Shown: piece after piece, positions 53,323 through 62,285 of the stretch
Layout: the number at the start of each line of letters is the position of its first letter
Numbering within the stretch: position 1 is the first letter of the stretch
Assembly (NCBI GenBank): GCA_040756655.1
Contig: JBFLYN010000004.1
Coordinates: forward strand, 1-64,000
Direction: 5' to 3'
Length of the DNA stretch: 64,000 nt
DNA from: JBFLYN01 sp040756655
GTDB taxonomy: Bacteria; Bacillota; Sulfobacillia; UBA8153
Made by a program: the position numbers and the translations under genes
Notes under the pieces: generated by a model
The model's database searches: none
What the model was told of the DNA's origin: nothing
Seen by the model: the letters and a program-made list of their open reading frames with translations, nothing else

Positions 53323-54342
53323 TTAGATTAGCAGCATGGCATCGCCAAAGCTGTAGAAGCGGTACCGTTGGGCCACGGCTTCCTGGTAGGCGCGCATGAC
53401 GGTATCGCGACCGGCAAAGGCCGACACCAGCATGAGCAAGGTCGAGCGGGGCAGGTGGAAGTTGGTGATGAGCGCGTCCACGGCTTTAAAGTCATGACCT
53501 GGGTAAATGAACAGCGTGGTCCAACCACTCCTGGCCGTGGCCCGTCGATCCGGGCCTGTGATGGTCTCAAGGGTGCGGGTTACCGTGGTGCCTACTGCCC
53601 ACCACCGCCCGCCGCTCTCGCGGACCTGGTTGAGGACGGTCGCAGCCTGGGGGGTCACCCGGTAATGCTCGCCGTGCATTACGTGCTGGTCGACGTGGGA
53701 GACGGTGACCGGGCGGAAAGTGCCCGGACCCACGTGGAGAGTCAGCTGGACCACCCGGACCCCGTGCTCTTCCACGGTCCGGAGGAGTTCGGGAGTGAAG
53801 TGCAGCCCGGCGGTGGGCGCGGCCACTGAACCCGGCTCTTTGGCATACACCGTCTGGTAGCGTTCGGGATCGGGTACGGGCGCCCGGATGTAAGGAGGCA
53901 GGGGGACTTCGCCGACACTCTCCAACACCCGGTCCCAGTCCCCATTCCACGAGAACTCAACTACCCGTCCACCCGCGCCGGTCTTCTCCACTACCCGGGC
54001 TTCCAATTCGGGGCCAAACCGGATCTTGGCGCCGGGCGGCACCCGTTTGCCCGGGCGTACCAGTACTTCCCAGCAGCCCGGGCCAACCTGCGTAAGGAGG
54101 AACACCTCGACCTTGCCCCCCGTGGTCTTGGTGCCCGTAAGACGTGCCCGGATGACCCGGGAGTCGTTGACCACCAGGGCATCGCCGGGGCGCAAGTATT
54201 CTACGACTTGGTGAAAACGGCGGTGCTCCAGCTTACTACCGTGACGCTCAACCACCAACAACCGCGACTGGTCGCGCTGCTCGGCCGGGTGCTGAGCTAT
54301 GAGTTCGGGCGGGAGCTGGTAATCGAAATCTTCCACGCGCAA
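53323..54342 (-). CDS. queA: S-adenosylmethionine:tRNA ribosyltransferase-isomerase
   Basis: 339 aa. MRVEDFDYQLPPELIAQHPA, DALVVNDSRVIRARLTGTK, SVAAPTAGLHFTPELL and TTVTRTLETITG with NFHLPRSTLLMLVSAFAG are QueA motifs. It makes epoxyqueuosine in tRNA, the substrate of QueH encoded upstream. It is followed at once by tgt. Confidence 0.98.
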   Translation of the reverse strand: MRVEDFDYQLPPELIAQHPAEQRDQSRLLVVERHGSKLEHRRFHQVVEYLRPGDALVVNDSRVIRARLTGTKTTGGKVEVFLLTQVGPGCWEVLVRPGKRVPPGAKIRFGPELEARVVEKTGAGGRVVEFSWNGDWDRVLESVGEVPLPPYIRAPVPDPERYQTVYAKEPGSVAAPTAGLHFTPELLRTVEEHGVRVVQLTLHVGPGTFRPVTVSHVDQHVMHGEHYRVTPQAATVLNQVRESGGRWWAVGTTVTRTLETITGPDRRATARSGWTTLFIYPGHDFKAVDALITNFHLPRSTLLMLVSAFAGRDTVMRAYQEAVAQRYRFYSFGDAMLLI

Positions 54343-54384
54343 ATCTGGTCACCTACCCCACCTAGTGTAGCCCCTTCGGTACGT

Positions 54385-55704
54385 TTAGTTGCGGATGAGC
54401 ACGGCACCCCGGTAGTAGTGGGCCAGGATCTGCCGGTAGTTGTTCCCCATTAGCGCCATGCCCCGGGCGCCCCACTGGGACATGCCCACGCCGTGACCCC
54501 AGCCCCGTCCTACAAAGGCGATGGCGTTGGGGACCGAGTAAGCCGACAGCACCGTGGGCCAGTTCACCGGCTGGACGATGCCTTCGGCGCCCACCACGTG
54601 GTAGGACGAAGGGGTCTGGGCAACCCAGCGCTTGTTGGCCGCAAACACAAAGGCCGTGCGGTAGTTGGCGAATACCTGGGTGACCGGGCCGGCGGCGGCC
54701 ATCCCGGTCTGGATTTCAAAAAGGGTGCTCCTCAGCCCGAGGATGGCGCGGAGGTCATTGGCGGTGACTCGTACCGTCCGGAGCTGGCCCACTACGTCGT
54801 AGTGGGTCCACCGGCCGGACACCCCTTGGATGCCGGCGGGCCGGAGCGCGGTGACCGTGCCCACCAGGTGGCCGGCGCGCTGGAACAGGGCGCCAAGGTC
54901 TTCCGGGGTCCAGGCAACCGTCCAGCTATAGTGGGGCGACTCTTGGTCAAAGTCGGGAACTCCCGTGAGGTAGGAGAAACTGCCACCCCAGACAATACTG
55001 GAGTTTTCGGTGTGGCCACCTGAGCTGGAATGGTAGACGGCGCGGACAGGTTGCCCACCATGGACCAGGATCTCACCCCGGGTCTCGTCCACTGCCTGGT
55101 TGGACCGGACGGTCTCACGGCTGAGGCCGCCGTAGACCTGGTTGACCACGGTGGCAAAAAGGTCGAATACTCCCGGGCGGGCAGGCGAGGCCAGCTGGCT
55201 GACGGCGTAGGTCCTGGCTGCCACGGCCTGGGCCTTGAGGGCCTCCAACGGCCAGGTGGAGGGCATTTCTGCGGGTACCACGCCGTATAGATACTGCTCC
55301 AAGGGGAGGATGTTAACCAGCACCACGTTATTGGGTGTGCCGGGATGAACTTCCATGCGGCCGCGGTAGGTAACCTGGTTGACTCGCAGGTGCTGCCCGC
55401 TGCCGGGGATGAGACTCACTACCCCCGCGGCAGAGCTCACCACGGTACCGTTCACCATCACTTCCAGACCTTGGGCAGTTCGCCGCACCAGGATGGTGGA
55501 GGCAGAAGACGGTGACGCCACCACCTGGTTTCCCTGGCGAACCGTCACCGCCCCGGTGCTGGACACGGTCACCTGGGGCACGTCCACGGAAATGCCTACG
55601 CGGATGTCGGGACCGGTGGCCCGGCCCACCTGCGGCCAGGCCAGGAAAAACACGAGGCCGACGAGGAAAGCGCCGGCCCGGACCACGAGACGATGCGACA
55701 CCAT
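54385..55704 (-). CDS. spoIID: SpoIID/LytB-domain protein
   Basis: 439 aa. An N-terminal membrane/signal segment (VVRAGAFLVGLVFFLAWPQV) precedes the SpoIID domain: LPLEQYLYGVVPAEMPSTWP, LEALKAQAVAARTYAVSQL, VYHSSSGGHTENSSIVWGG and GRGWGHGVGMSQWGARGMAL. These are lytic transglycosylase-related proteins acting on denuded glycan strands during engulfment. It may be SpoIID itself or the paralogue common near queA; the position favours the latter. Confidence 0.9.
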   Translation of the reverse strand: MVSHRLVVRAGAFLVGLVFFLAWPQVGRATGPDIRVGISVDVPQVTVSSTGAVTVRQGNQVVASPSSASTILVRRTAQGLEVMVNGTVVSSAAGVVSLIPGSGQHLRVNQVTYRGRMEVHPGTPNNVVLVNILPLEQYLYGVVPAEMPSTWPLEALKAQAVAARTYAVSQLASPARPGVFDLFATVVNQVYGGLSRETVRSNQAVDETRGEILVHGGQPVRAVYHSSSGGHTENSSIVWGGSFSYLTGVPDFDQESPHYSWTVAWTPEDLGALFQRAGHLVGTVTALRPAGIQGVSGRWTHYDVVGQLRTVRVTANDLRAILGLRSTLFEIQTGMAAAGPVTQVFANYRTAFVFAANKRWVAQTPSSYHVVGAEGIVQPVNWPTVLSAYSVPNAIAFVGRGWGHGVGMSQWGARGMALMGNNYRQILAHYYRGAVLIRN

Positions 55705-55740
55705 TTCTACCTCCCGGAACCCAGGCTGGTGAACCTCTTC

Positions 55741-56850
55741 CTACTTCGACGGGATTTTCAACTTCCCCTCCTCGGGTCCATCATCTACGCGGATCCACGG
55801 GGGGATCTTCACCCTTTGCGGGCTTTCGTCAGCGCTGCTTCCGGCATCCCCGGCCTGATCTTCCGGTCCCGGCGGTTTGAAGGGCGGGCCCGGGTTCGGG
55901 TTACCCCGACCCGGCTGGGGCGACTGCGAGCCAGGTTGTCTGTCCTTCGTTTGTCCCGGCGGCTGTTGGAGGGGCGGGCCCGGTTGCTTGTCCTCGGACT
56001 GTCCCGGCGGCTCGCTTTCGGGCTTTTTGGCTTCCGGCGGCCCCGGTTCTTTCCCTTGCGGAGGGGACGGCCTGAACTCCTTGACCAGTTGCGGCCAGTT
56101 ACGGTTTTCCGATATGTCCTCCATCAAGTCTTTGATCTTCAGCCCGTGGCCGGCTGCGGCCTGGGCCAGGGGTTCTTGCTGGAAGACCTCGATCTCCACC
56201 GCTATGCCGCGGCTAAAAGCTGCCAGGGCCGCGGCCATGCGGCCGGTGGATAGTCCCAGCTTGCGTCCTTCGTCCCGCACCTCCGGGGCGGTTTGTAGGG
56301 CCTGTACCGTCACGTCGGCCGTGACTTTCCGGTGCACGGCCTCTGTCACACTATCGAGCAGCCCCGGAGGGACCGCCTTTTCCACGGCCGGGGTCACGGT
56401 GACCAGCACCATCCGCTCCGTGCTGGAGGCCACGGTGGACACCGCGCGATCGACCAGTTCGGCCACTACATCCCGGACATGCCGCCCCCGGTAGGAAACT
56501 TCCGCCAGCAAGCCGGCACCGACAGGGTTCAGGCCCGTGGCATCCACCACCCGCCACCGCGCGTCCACACCCAGCTCCAGGCTGGGGTTGATATCCAAAG
56601 AAACGTACGCCACCACCGGGCCCAGCTGGATCCACTGCCACCACCAGCCGGCCATGACCATGACCACCAGCACGGCAGCGATCTGGGCGAGCCGTGACGA
56701 CACCACCGGCCGGGGCAGGTAAACCTCGTCGCCCAGGGACACCGGGCCAGTCAGCTTGACCTGCCGAAACTCTCCGTCCCGGCTGAGGACCACTCCGCGG
56801 CGGCCCTGGATAGCCACAACCACACCCCGCTCACGGACCAGCTTCCTCAC
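55741..56850 (-). CDS. rsgI: Anti-sigma-I factor RsgI
   Basis: 369 aa. The N-terminal RsgI domain (VVVAIQGRRGVVLSRDGEFR, about 1-48) faces the cytoplasm. A membrane helix follows (LAQIAAVLVVMVMAGWWW, about 54-71), then the outside domain VVAYVSLDINPSLELGVDA. A proline- and glutamine-rich tail fills the last 110 residues. It holds SigI inactive until an outside signal. GTG 56850 overlaps the sigI stop (GTGA), so they are coupled; the open frame to 57024 is not used. Confidence 0.93.
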   Translation of the reverse strand: MRKLVRERGVVVAIQGRRGVVLSRDGEFRQVKLTGPVSLGDEVYLPRPVVSSRLAQIAAVLVVMVMAGWWWQWIQLGPVVAYVSLDINPSLELGVDARWRVVDATGLNPVGAGLLAEVSYRGRHVRDVVAELVDRAVSTVASSTERMVLVTVTPAVEKAVPPGLLDSVTEAVHRKVTADVTVQALQTAPEVRDEGRKLGLSTGRMAAALAAFSRGIAVEIEVFQQEPLAQAAAGHGLKIKDLMEDISENRNWPQLVKEFRPSPPQGKEPGPPEAKKPESEPPGQSEDKQPGPPLQQPPGQTKDRQPGSQSPQPGRGNPNPGPPFKPPGPEDQAGDAGSSADESPQRVKIPPWIRVDDGPEEGKLKIPSK

Positions 56851-57635
56851 TCCCTTTCCGACGGTAACCGTAGGTATTCCCTCAGGTACCCGTAATCCCC
56901 GGTGAGGACCAACGTCATGGCGATCAGGTACTTGCGCTGCCTCTCCAGGGTCTTGCGGCTCACGGCCACCCGTTCCTCCAACAGTCGTAACGGGAGCTCC
57001 CGGCGGTCCCTGAGGTACCTGCACATCTGGGGGTCACGGGCAATGGTGCGGGCGATATCCATGGCCCGGGCCCGGGCGTCCTGGTGCCGGGGCGAGACCT
57101 TCACCAGTTCACGCATGCTGATCCCGTAGTTTTCCAGTTCCCGGCCGTAGGCCTCGATCTCGGCCCGGCGCTCCTCTTGCTCCAACCGGCGGTGGTGGTT
57201 GTCAACGGCAAGCACCTGGATGGGACTGGCGATGTTGCCCTCGTCATCAGTCCGGTCCAGCTGGCTCATGGGCAATTCCCGCCTGCGGGATTCGCGCCGG
57301 AAGTGGTCGATCAGCCGTCTTCTCACCACGGTAGTGACGAAGGATGCAAACTCCACACCCTGGTCCGGGTCGAACGCGTCTATGGCCTCGTTGAGGGCCA
57401 TCAGGGCCACGCTGGCTTCGTCGTCGCTGCCCACCTTCACGTACCGCCCGGAGACCATGCCGGCCACGCGCAGGGCCACTCTGGTGTGGGCCCGGATGAG
57501 GGCGTCTCGGGCGGCTGCATCACCGGCCCGGGCGCTTGCAAGCAGGTGGTGAGGTTCAGGACGAGAACCGGGCTTTGGGAAAAGGCCCAAACCTTCCACC
57601 TCTCTTTGTGGAATATGTTCGCTTATCGAGGTCAT
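56847..57635 (-). CDS. sigI: RNA polymerase sigma factor SigI
   Basis: 262 aa. SDDEASVALMALNEAIDAFD, GVEFASFVTTVVRRRLIDHF and RRESRRRELPMSQLDR represent region 2. The C-terminal domain (ENYGISMRELVKVSPRHQDA, RELPLRLLEERVAVSRKTLE, YLIAMTLVLTGDYGYLREYL) is SigI-type. SigI regulons include heat and cell-wall or cellulose responses in other Firmicutes. It is paired with rsgI. Confidence 0.95.
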   Translation of the reverse strand: MTSISEHIPQREVEGLGLFPKPGSRPEPHHLLASARAGDAAARDALIRAHTRVALRVAGMVSGRYVKVGSDDEASVALMALNEAIDAFDPDQGVEFASFVTTVVRRRLIDHFRRESRRRELPMSQLDRTDDEGNIASPIQVLAVDNHHRRLEQEERRAEIEAYGRELENYGISMRELVKVSPRHQDARARAMDIARTIARDPQMCRYLRDRRELPLRLLEERVAVSRKTLERQRKYLIAMTLVLTGDYGYLREYLRLPSERE

Positions 57636-57645
57636 TTCCTGGGGG

Positions 57646-57867
57646 TTACCGACGTAGCAGGTTGAAAACCAGAGTCAAGATTGCGCTGATAACAAGCATG
57701 GTCACTACCGGGAAGTAGAAAGTGAAGTTGCCGCGGCGCACGAGAATGTCTCCAGGCAACCGGCCCAGGCCCGCCAGGTGCCCGCCCCAGACTAGGAGAC
57801 CTCCCGTCACCAACAGGAAGACCCCAATGGTAATGAGCATTCGCCCCATGCCCTCAAGTCCGTTCAC
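57646..57867 (-). CDS. DUF2905 family small membrane protein
   Basis: About 73 aa: RMLITIGVFLLVTGGLLVWG, then LGRLPGDILVRRGNFTFYFP and VVTMLVISAILTLVFNLL. LPGDI.RG is the family signature between two membrane helices. GTG 57867 overlaps the queH stop (GTGTGA) with GGGAGGG 7 nt upstream. It is often found beside ruvB and queA. Function unknown. Confidence 0.88.
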   Translation of the reverse strand: MNGLEGMGRMLITIGVFLLVTGGLLVWGGHLAGLGRLPGDILVRRGNFTFYFPVVTMLVISAILTLVFNLLRR

Positions 57868-58412
57868 ACGTGGTCCCTCCCGGGAGCAAACCGCTCCAGT
57901 TCGCTGAAGATACAACCACAATAGGGCTGCCGGTAGAGCTTGGCCTGCTTGGCCATGTCGATCCCCTCACGGTAGCCGGGGCGGAAATCCTGGTATAGAA
58001 ACTCCACGCCGTGCTCCCGGGCAGCCTCCCGGCCGGCCTCCTGCACCAGCTGGTGATGCTGGAACGGGCTGACCAGGAGAGTGGTGCTGAAACCATCGAA
58101 CCCACCGGCCCGGGCCGCCCGGGCCGTGCGTCCCAAGCGCAGGTGGTAACACCGGCGGCACCGCTCGGGACGACCGGGGGTCTCCAGCGCAGCCGTCAGG
58201 TAGCCTGCGAGGTCGTAGCCAGTATCCCACTGCAAGGGCAGGCTAACCAGGCCGGCATATTGTTCCATGGTACGGGCCCGCCGCCAGTACTCACGCCAAG
58301 GGTGGATGTTAGGGTTGAAAAAGAAGCCGGTCACATCGTGGGCCTCGTTCCGCAGCTGGGCCAGCGGAAACGCCGTGCAAGGCCCACAACAAGCGTGCAA
58401 GAGCACTTTCAT
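57864..58412 (-). CDS. queH: Epoxyqueuosine reductase QueH
   Basis: About 182 aa. KVLLHACCGPCTAFPLAQLR, NPNIHPWREYWRRARTMEQY, RCRRCYHLRLGRTARAARAG and FDGFSTTLLVSPFQHHQLVQ are DUF208/QueH motifs. Paired cysteines (CCGPC, CRRC, CGC) bind Fe-S. It completes queuosine in anaerobes in place of the B12-dependent QueG. ATG 58412 starts at MKVLLHACC. It sits with queA and tgt across five other genes. Confidence 0.96.
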   Translation of the reverse strand: MKVLLHACCGPCTAFPLAQLRNEAHDVTGFFFNPNIHPWREYWRRARTMEQYAGLVSLPLQWDTGYDLAGYLTAALETPGRPERCRRCYHLRLGRTARAARAGGFDGFSTTLLVSPFQHHQLVQEAGREAAREHGVEFLYQDFRPGYREGIDMAKQAKLYRQPYCGCIFSELERFAPGRDHV

Positions 58413-58428
58413 GGGCCCATCTCTCCCC

Positions 58429-59445
58429 TTACCACAGTCCCGTCTGGTTGGACGAGGGCCGGGGGACACCCAGGTGCTCGTAGGCGGGTCCCGTCACCAC
58501 CCGGCCCCGGGCCGTGCGCTTCAAAAACCCGATCTGGATGAGAAAGGGCTCATACACGTCCTCCACCGTCTGGGGCTCCTCGCTGATGGCCGTGGCGATG
58601 GTATCCAGACCCACCGGGCCACCATCGTATTTCTCCATCATGGTCCGGAGGAGTCTAATGTCCACCCGGTCCAGCCCCAGTTCGTCCACTTCCAGGAGGT
58701 CCAACCCGCTCCTGGCCACCTCTGCGGTGATCACCCCGTCCGCCCGCACCTGGGCATAATCCCTCAACCTCCGGAGCAGGCGGTTGGCCACCCGGGGCGT
58801 CCCCCGGGAGCGCCGCCCCACCTCAAGGGCACCTTCGCTATCTATATGTATACCCAGGATACGGGAAGACCGTTCTACGACCTCGCACACCTCGGCATGG
58901 TTGTAATACTCTAGGCGAGCAGTGATGCCGAACCGGTCCCTAAGTGGCGAAGTGAGGAGCCCGGCCCGGGTGGTGGCCCCGATGAGGGTGAAACGGGGCA
59001 GCTGGACCCGGTAGGTACGGGCCGACGGTCCTTTCCCGGCCACCCAGTCGAACATGAAGTCCTCCATGGCCGGGTAAAGGGCCTCCTCGGCCGTGCGGTT
59101 GAGGCGGTGGATCTCGTCGATGAACAGGACTTCACGGTCCTCAAGGTTGGTTAGGATGGCTACCATGTCCCCCGGCCGCTCGATGGCCGGCCCGGAGGTA
59201 GTACGAAGTCCCACGCCCAGTTCGTTGGCGATGACGTGAGCCAGGGTGGTCTTGCCCAGGCCCGGCGGACCGTGCAGGAGCACATGATCCAGCTGGTCTC
59301 CCCGTTCCCGGGCCGCCTGTATGTAGATGGCCAGAGTCTCTTTGAGCCGGGTCTGGCCGATATACTCCCGTAGGGTACGCGGCCGCAAACTAGCTTCAAC
59401 CAGGTCCTCTTCCCTGCGGACTGCGGAGACGACGCGCTCTTCCAT
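58429..59445 (-). CDS. ruvB: Holliday junction helicase motor RuvB
   Basis: 338 aa. RPRTLREYIGQTRLKETLAI, Walker A in HGPPGLGKTTLAHVIANELG, Walker B FIDEIHRLNRTAEEALYPAM, and RGTPRVANRLLRRLRDYA in the C-terminal winged helix. It drives branch migration with RuvA. Confidence 0.98.
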   Translation of the reverse strand: MEERVVSAVRREEDLVEASLRPRTLREYIGQTRLKETLAIYIQAARERGDQLDHVLLHGPPGLGKTTLAHVIANELGVGLRTTSGPAIERPGDMVAILTNLEDREVLFIDEIHRLNRTAEEALYPAMEDFMFDWVAGKGPSARTYRVQLPRFTLIGATTRAGLLTSPLRDRFGITARLEYYNHAEVCEVVERSSRILGIHIDSEGALEVGRRSRGTPRVANRLLRRLRDYAQVRADGVITAEVARSGLDLLEVDELGLDRVDIRLLRTMMEKYDGGPVGLDTIATAISEEPQTVEDVYEPFLIQIGFLKRTARGRVVTGPAYEHLGVPRPSSNQTGLW

Positions 59446-59471
59446 GCCGGGACTGCACGCTCCCTTACCCG

Positions 59472-60068
59472 TCAGATCCTGGCCAGGCCGCGCAGGGCTC
59501 GCCTGACCATTTCCTCAACTTGGGTGCCGGGCGTGCTCTCTTTGAGCACCCGGCCTACGGACTCTACGACCTCGGCCCGGGTGTACCCCAGGGCCATCAG
59601 GGCCTCCATGACCTGCCCGGCCTGGTCGGAAGGCGGGGCCTCGGGCGAGGGCAGCTCCGCCGGCAGGCCGCCCACCTTTTCTCTCAGTTCCAGCACCAGC
59701 TTCTGCGCGGTCTTGCGGCCGATGCCCGGCAGCCGGGAGAAATAGGCCGTATCCTGGTTGAGCAAGGCCTGGTAGAAGGCGTCCCGGGTGGTAGCGCCCA
59801 CCACCCCCAGGGCCGTGCGCGGCCCGATGCCCGAAACCCCCAGCAAGAGGTGGAAAAGCTCCAGTTCGGCCTGGCTGGCAAACCCGTACAGGGTAAGTCC
59901 GTCCTCTCTCACGTGCAGGTGGGTATGGACAAACGTCGGCTGTCCAGCCCCGGGCAACTGCCCCTGGGTGGAGGCCGGTACCAGCAGGCGGTAGCCCACC
60001 CCGGACACCTCCAAGACTACCTCACCCGGTGACGATGCCCGTATCGTGCCCCGTAGGAAGGCCATCAT
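59472..60068 (-). CDS. ruvA: Holliday junction binding protein RuvA
   Basis: 198 aa. MMAFLRGTIRASSPGEVVLE, the OB fold, two HhH segments (LGVSGIGPRTALGVVGA, LPGIGRKTAQKLVLELREKV) and the C-terminal domain III that contacts RuvB. ATG 60068 overlaps the ruvC stop (ATGA). Confidence 0.98.
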   Translation of the reverse strand: MMAFLRGTIRASSPGEVVLEVSGVGYRLLVPASTQGQLPGAGQPTFVHTHLHVREDGLTLYGFASQAELELFHLLLGVSGIGPRTALGVVGATTRDAFYQALLNQDTAYFSRLPGIGRKTAQKLVLELREKVGGLPAELPSPEAPPSDQAGQVMEALMALGYTRAEVVESVGRVLKESTPGTQVEEMVRRALRGLARI

Positions 60069-60571
60069 GTAATCCACCCCCGGTTCTCCATGCGCCGGGC
60101 TGTCTGCAAAGTCTGGACGCACGTCACGGCGCAGGCTAAAGCATCGGCGACATCGTCGGGCCGGGGCAGTTCAGGAAGCCCCAGAATGGCCTTGACCATG
60201 GCCTGCACCTGCCTCTTTTCCGCCCGGGCGTACCCCACCACCGCTGACTTGACCTGGGGCGGGGTGTATTCCTCGACGCTCACGCCGGCGGCGGCCGCGG
60301 CCAGGAGCACCACGCCCCGGGCCTGGCCCACAGCCAGGGCAGTGCGCACGTTTCGGTTGAAGAACAGCCGCTCCACAGCCACTGCATCGGGCCGGTGGGC
60401 GCTGATGAGCCCGGTGACGGCCGTGTAGATAGTTAGGAGGGTGTCAGGCAGGGGAGCGCCCGGGGGCACCTTCACGCACCCGTACTCCACTGCCTCCAGG
60501 CGCTGCCCCCGGGCCCGTACCAGGCCGTAGCCAGTGAGCGATGTCCCGGGATCGATCCCCAGCACCAGCAA
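60065..60571 (-). CDS. ruvC: Holliday junction resolvase RuvC
   Basis: 168 aa RNase H fold. Catalytic acids are Asp in LGIDPGTSLTGYG, Glu in VAVERLFFNRNVRTALAVGQ and Asp in PRPDDVADALACAVT. It cuts Holliday junctions. It leads the ruvCAB operon. Confidence 0.98.
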   Translation of the reverse strand: MLVLGIDPGTSLTGYGLVRARGQRLEAVEYGCVKVPPGAPLPDTLLTIYTAVTGLISAHRPDAVAVERLFFNRNVRTALAVGQARGVVLLAAAAAGVSVEEYTPPQVKSAVVGYARAEKRQVQAMVKAILGLPELPRPDDVADALACAVTCVQTLQTARRMENRGWIT

Positions 60572-60652
60572 AGTGTGTCACCTCGCCCGGGTCGGACTGC
60601 CTCCACGCTTCGACGGTGGTCCAGTCTATTCCTGCCCCAGGCAGCCCAAGCC

Positions 60653-62134
60653 TTAGAGGACCAGTTCCACCAGGGTCCTGACGGCCACCCCGGTGGCCCC
60701 TTTGGGTTGGTAGGGCTTTTCCTTTTGTGCAAACGAGGTGGGGGCAATGTCCAGGTGCGCCCAGGGGATGCTGCCGGCAAACTCCCCGATGATCATCCCG
60801 CCGGTGATAGCACCACCCAAGCGCCCGCCCACGTTCTTGATATCCGCCACATCGCTCTTGTAGAGCTCCTGGTAGTCCGGGTCCGACGGGAACCGCCAGA
60901 CCCGCTCGCCCGCCCGGCCGGCCGCCTCCAGGATACGGGAGGCCAGCCGGTCGCAGTTGGCGACCAGCCCAGAGTAGAAGCCGCCGCCCAGCGCCACTCC
61001 ACATGCACCGGTGAGGGTGGCCACATCGACCACCCGGGTGGCGCCCTGGGATACTGCGTATCCTACGGCGTCGGCCAGGATTAGTCGTCCCTCGGCGTCG
61101 GTGCTCACGATCTCTATGGTCTTGCCGGTCATGGCGCGTACTACGTCGCCGGGCTTGAGGGCCGAACCGGAAGGCAAGTTCTCCGTGCAAGCGACGATCG
61201 CCACCAAGTTGACCCGGGGCCTGAGCTTCCCAATGGCCTGCATGGCGCCGAGCACTGCCGCTCCTCCCGCCATATCGCTTTTCATGTTCTCCATGCCGTC
61301 GGCCGGCTTCAGAGAAAGCCCACCGCTGTCGAAGGTTAGGCCCTTGCCCGCCAGGGCCAGCCACTCGGCCCCGGGTGCTCCGTGATAGCGCAGGACGATC
61401 AGCTTGGGCGGCTGGAGGCTACCCTGGGCCACTCCCAGCAGGGCTCCCATGCCCAGCCGTTCCATGTCGGCCCGCTCCAGCACGGTGCATTCCAGCTCCA
61501 GCTCGCATGCCAGAGCCCGGGCGGCCTCAGCCAGGTGAGTGGGCGTCATGTGGTTGGCCGGGGAGTTGACCAGATCGCGGGCGAAATTGGTGGCCCGGGC
61601 CATGATGGTGCCCCGCTCCAGGCCCGCTGCCACCTCGGGGCACTTGTCCCTGTCACGTTCGGCCACGATGAGTTCCTCTACCCGGGTTTGACTCTTTTCA
61701 GATTTCAGATCCTCGTACCGGTACGAGGCCAGGATGGTACCCTCGGCCAGGGCCCGGGCGCACGCCGCCGGCTCGAGGCCACCAGTGCCCGCCCCGTGCA
61801 CGATGGTGCCCACCACCCGGGTCCCACCCTTGCCTGCGGCCCTGATGGCCGAACCGGCCGCCTGGCGGGCACGCTCCAGGTTGAACTGCCCGGCCGGCCC
61901 CAGGCCCACCACCACCACCTTCCGGGCCGGGATCTGGTCGGTATATATCACGGTAGTCTCGTTTAGTTTCCCCTTGATCTCTCCCCGTTCAGAAAGACGG
62001 CTGATCAGGCCGCCGAGGGCCCGGTCTACGGCCCCGGTGGCTCCGCCGGGGCTGGTCACTCCCTCGAACAGGTTCACGATGATGGCGTCACAATCCAGCC
62101 CGGCGATGTCCTGGTTGACCGGGTAAAGTCGCAT
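60653..62134 (-). CDS. pepA: Leucyl aminopeptidase (M17)
   Basis: 493 aa. The active-site Lys is in GKGLTFDSGGLSLKP, with GMENMKSDMAGGAAVLGAMQ and the arginine motif VSTDAEGRLILADA (usual form NTDAEGRL). ATG is at 62134. It removes N-terminal residues from peptides in the cytoplasm, and homologues also bind DNA. It lies 81 bp upstream of ruvC. Confidence 0.97.
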   Translation of the reverse strand: MRLYPVNQDIAGLDCDAIIVNLFEGVTSPGGATGAVDRALGGLISRLSERGEIKGKLNETTVIYTDQIPARKVVVVGLGPAGQFNLERARQAAGSAIRAAGKGGTRVVGTIVHGAGTGGLEPAACARALAEGTILASYRYEDLKSEKSQTRVEELIVAERDRDKCPEVAAGLERGTIMARATNFARDLVNSPANHMTPTHLAEAARALACELELECTVLERADMERLGMGALLGVAQGSLQPPKLIVLRYHGAPGAEWLALAGKGLTFDSGGLSLKPADGMENMKSDMAGGAAVLGAMQAIGKLRPRVNLVAIVACTENLPSGSALKPGDVVRAMTGKTIEIVSTDAEGRLILADAVGYAVSQGATRVVDVATLTGACGVALGGGFYSGLVANCDRLASRILEAAGRAGERVWRFPSDPDYQELYKSDVADIKNVGGRLGGAITGGMIIGEFAGSIPWAHLDIAPTSFAQKEKPYQPKGATGVAVRTLVELVL

Positions 62135-62285
62135 GGAAATTCTCCTCCCACCAGCTGCTTCTTAACGTCACCACCCAAGAAAATTCGACATGCCCCACCC
62201 GGTACCTCTGTGGCCAAACCGGCAAAGGAACCACCACGAGCGTGGAGAAATGAACCGGCAATAACCAGGGAGGAGCGGCAACACC

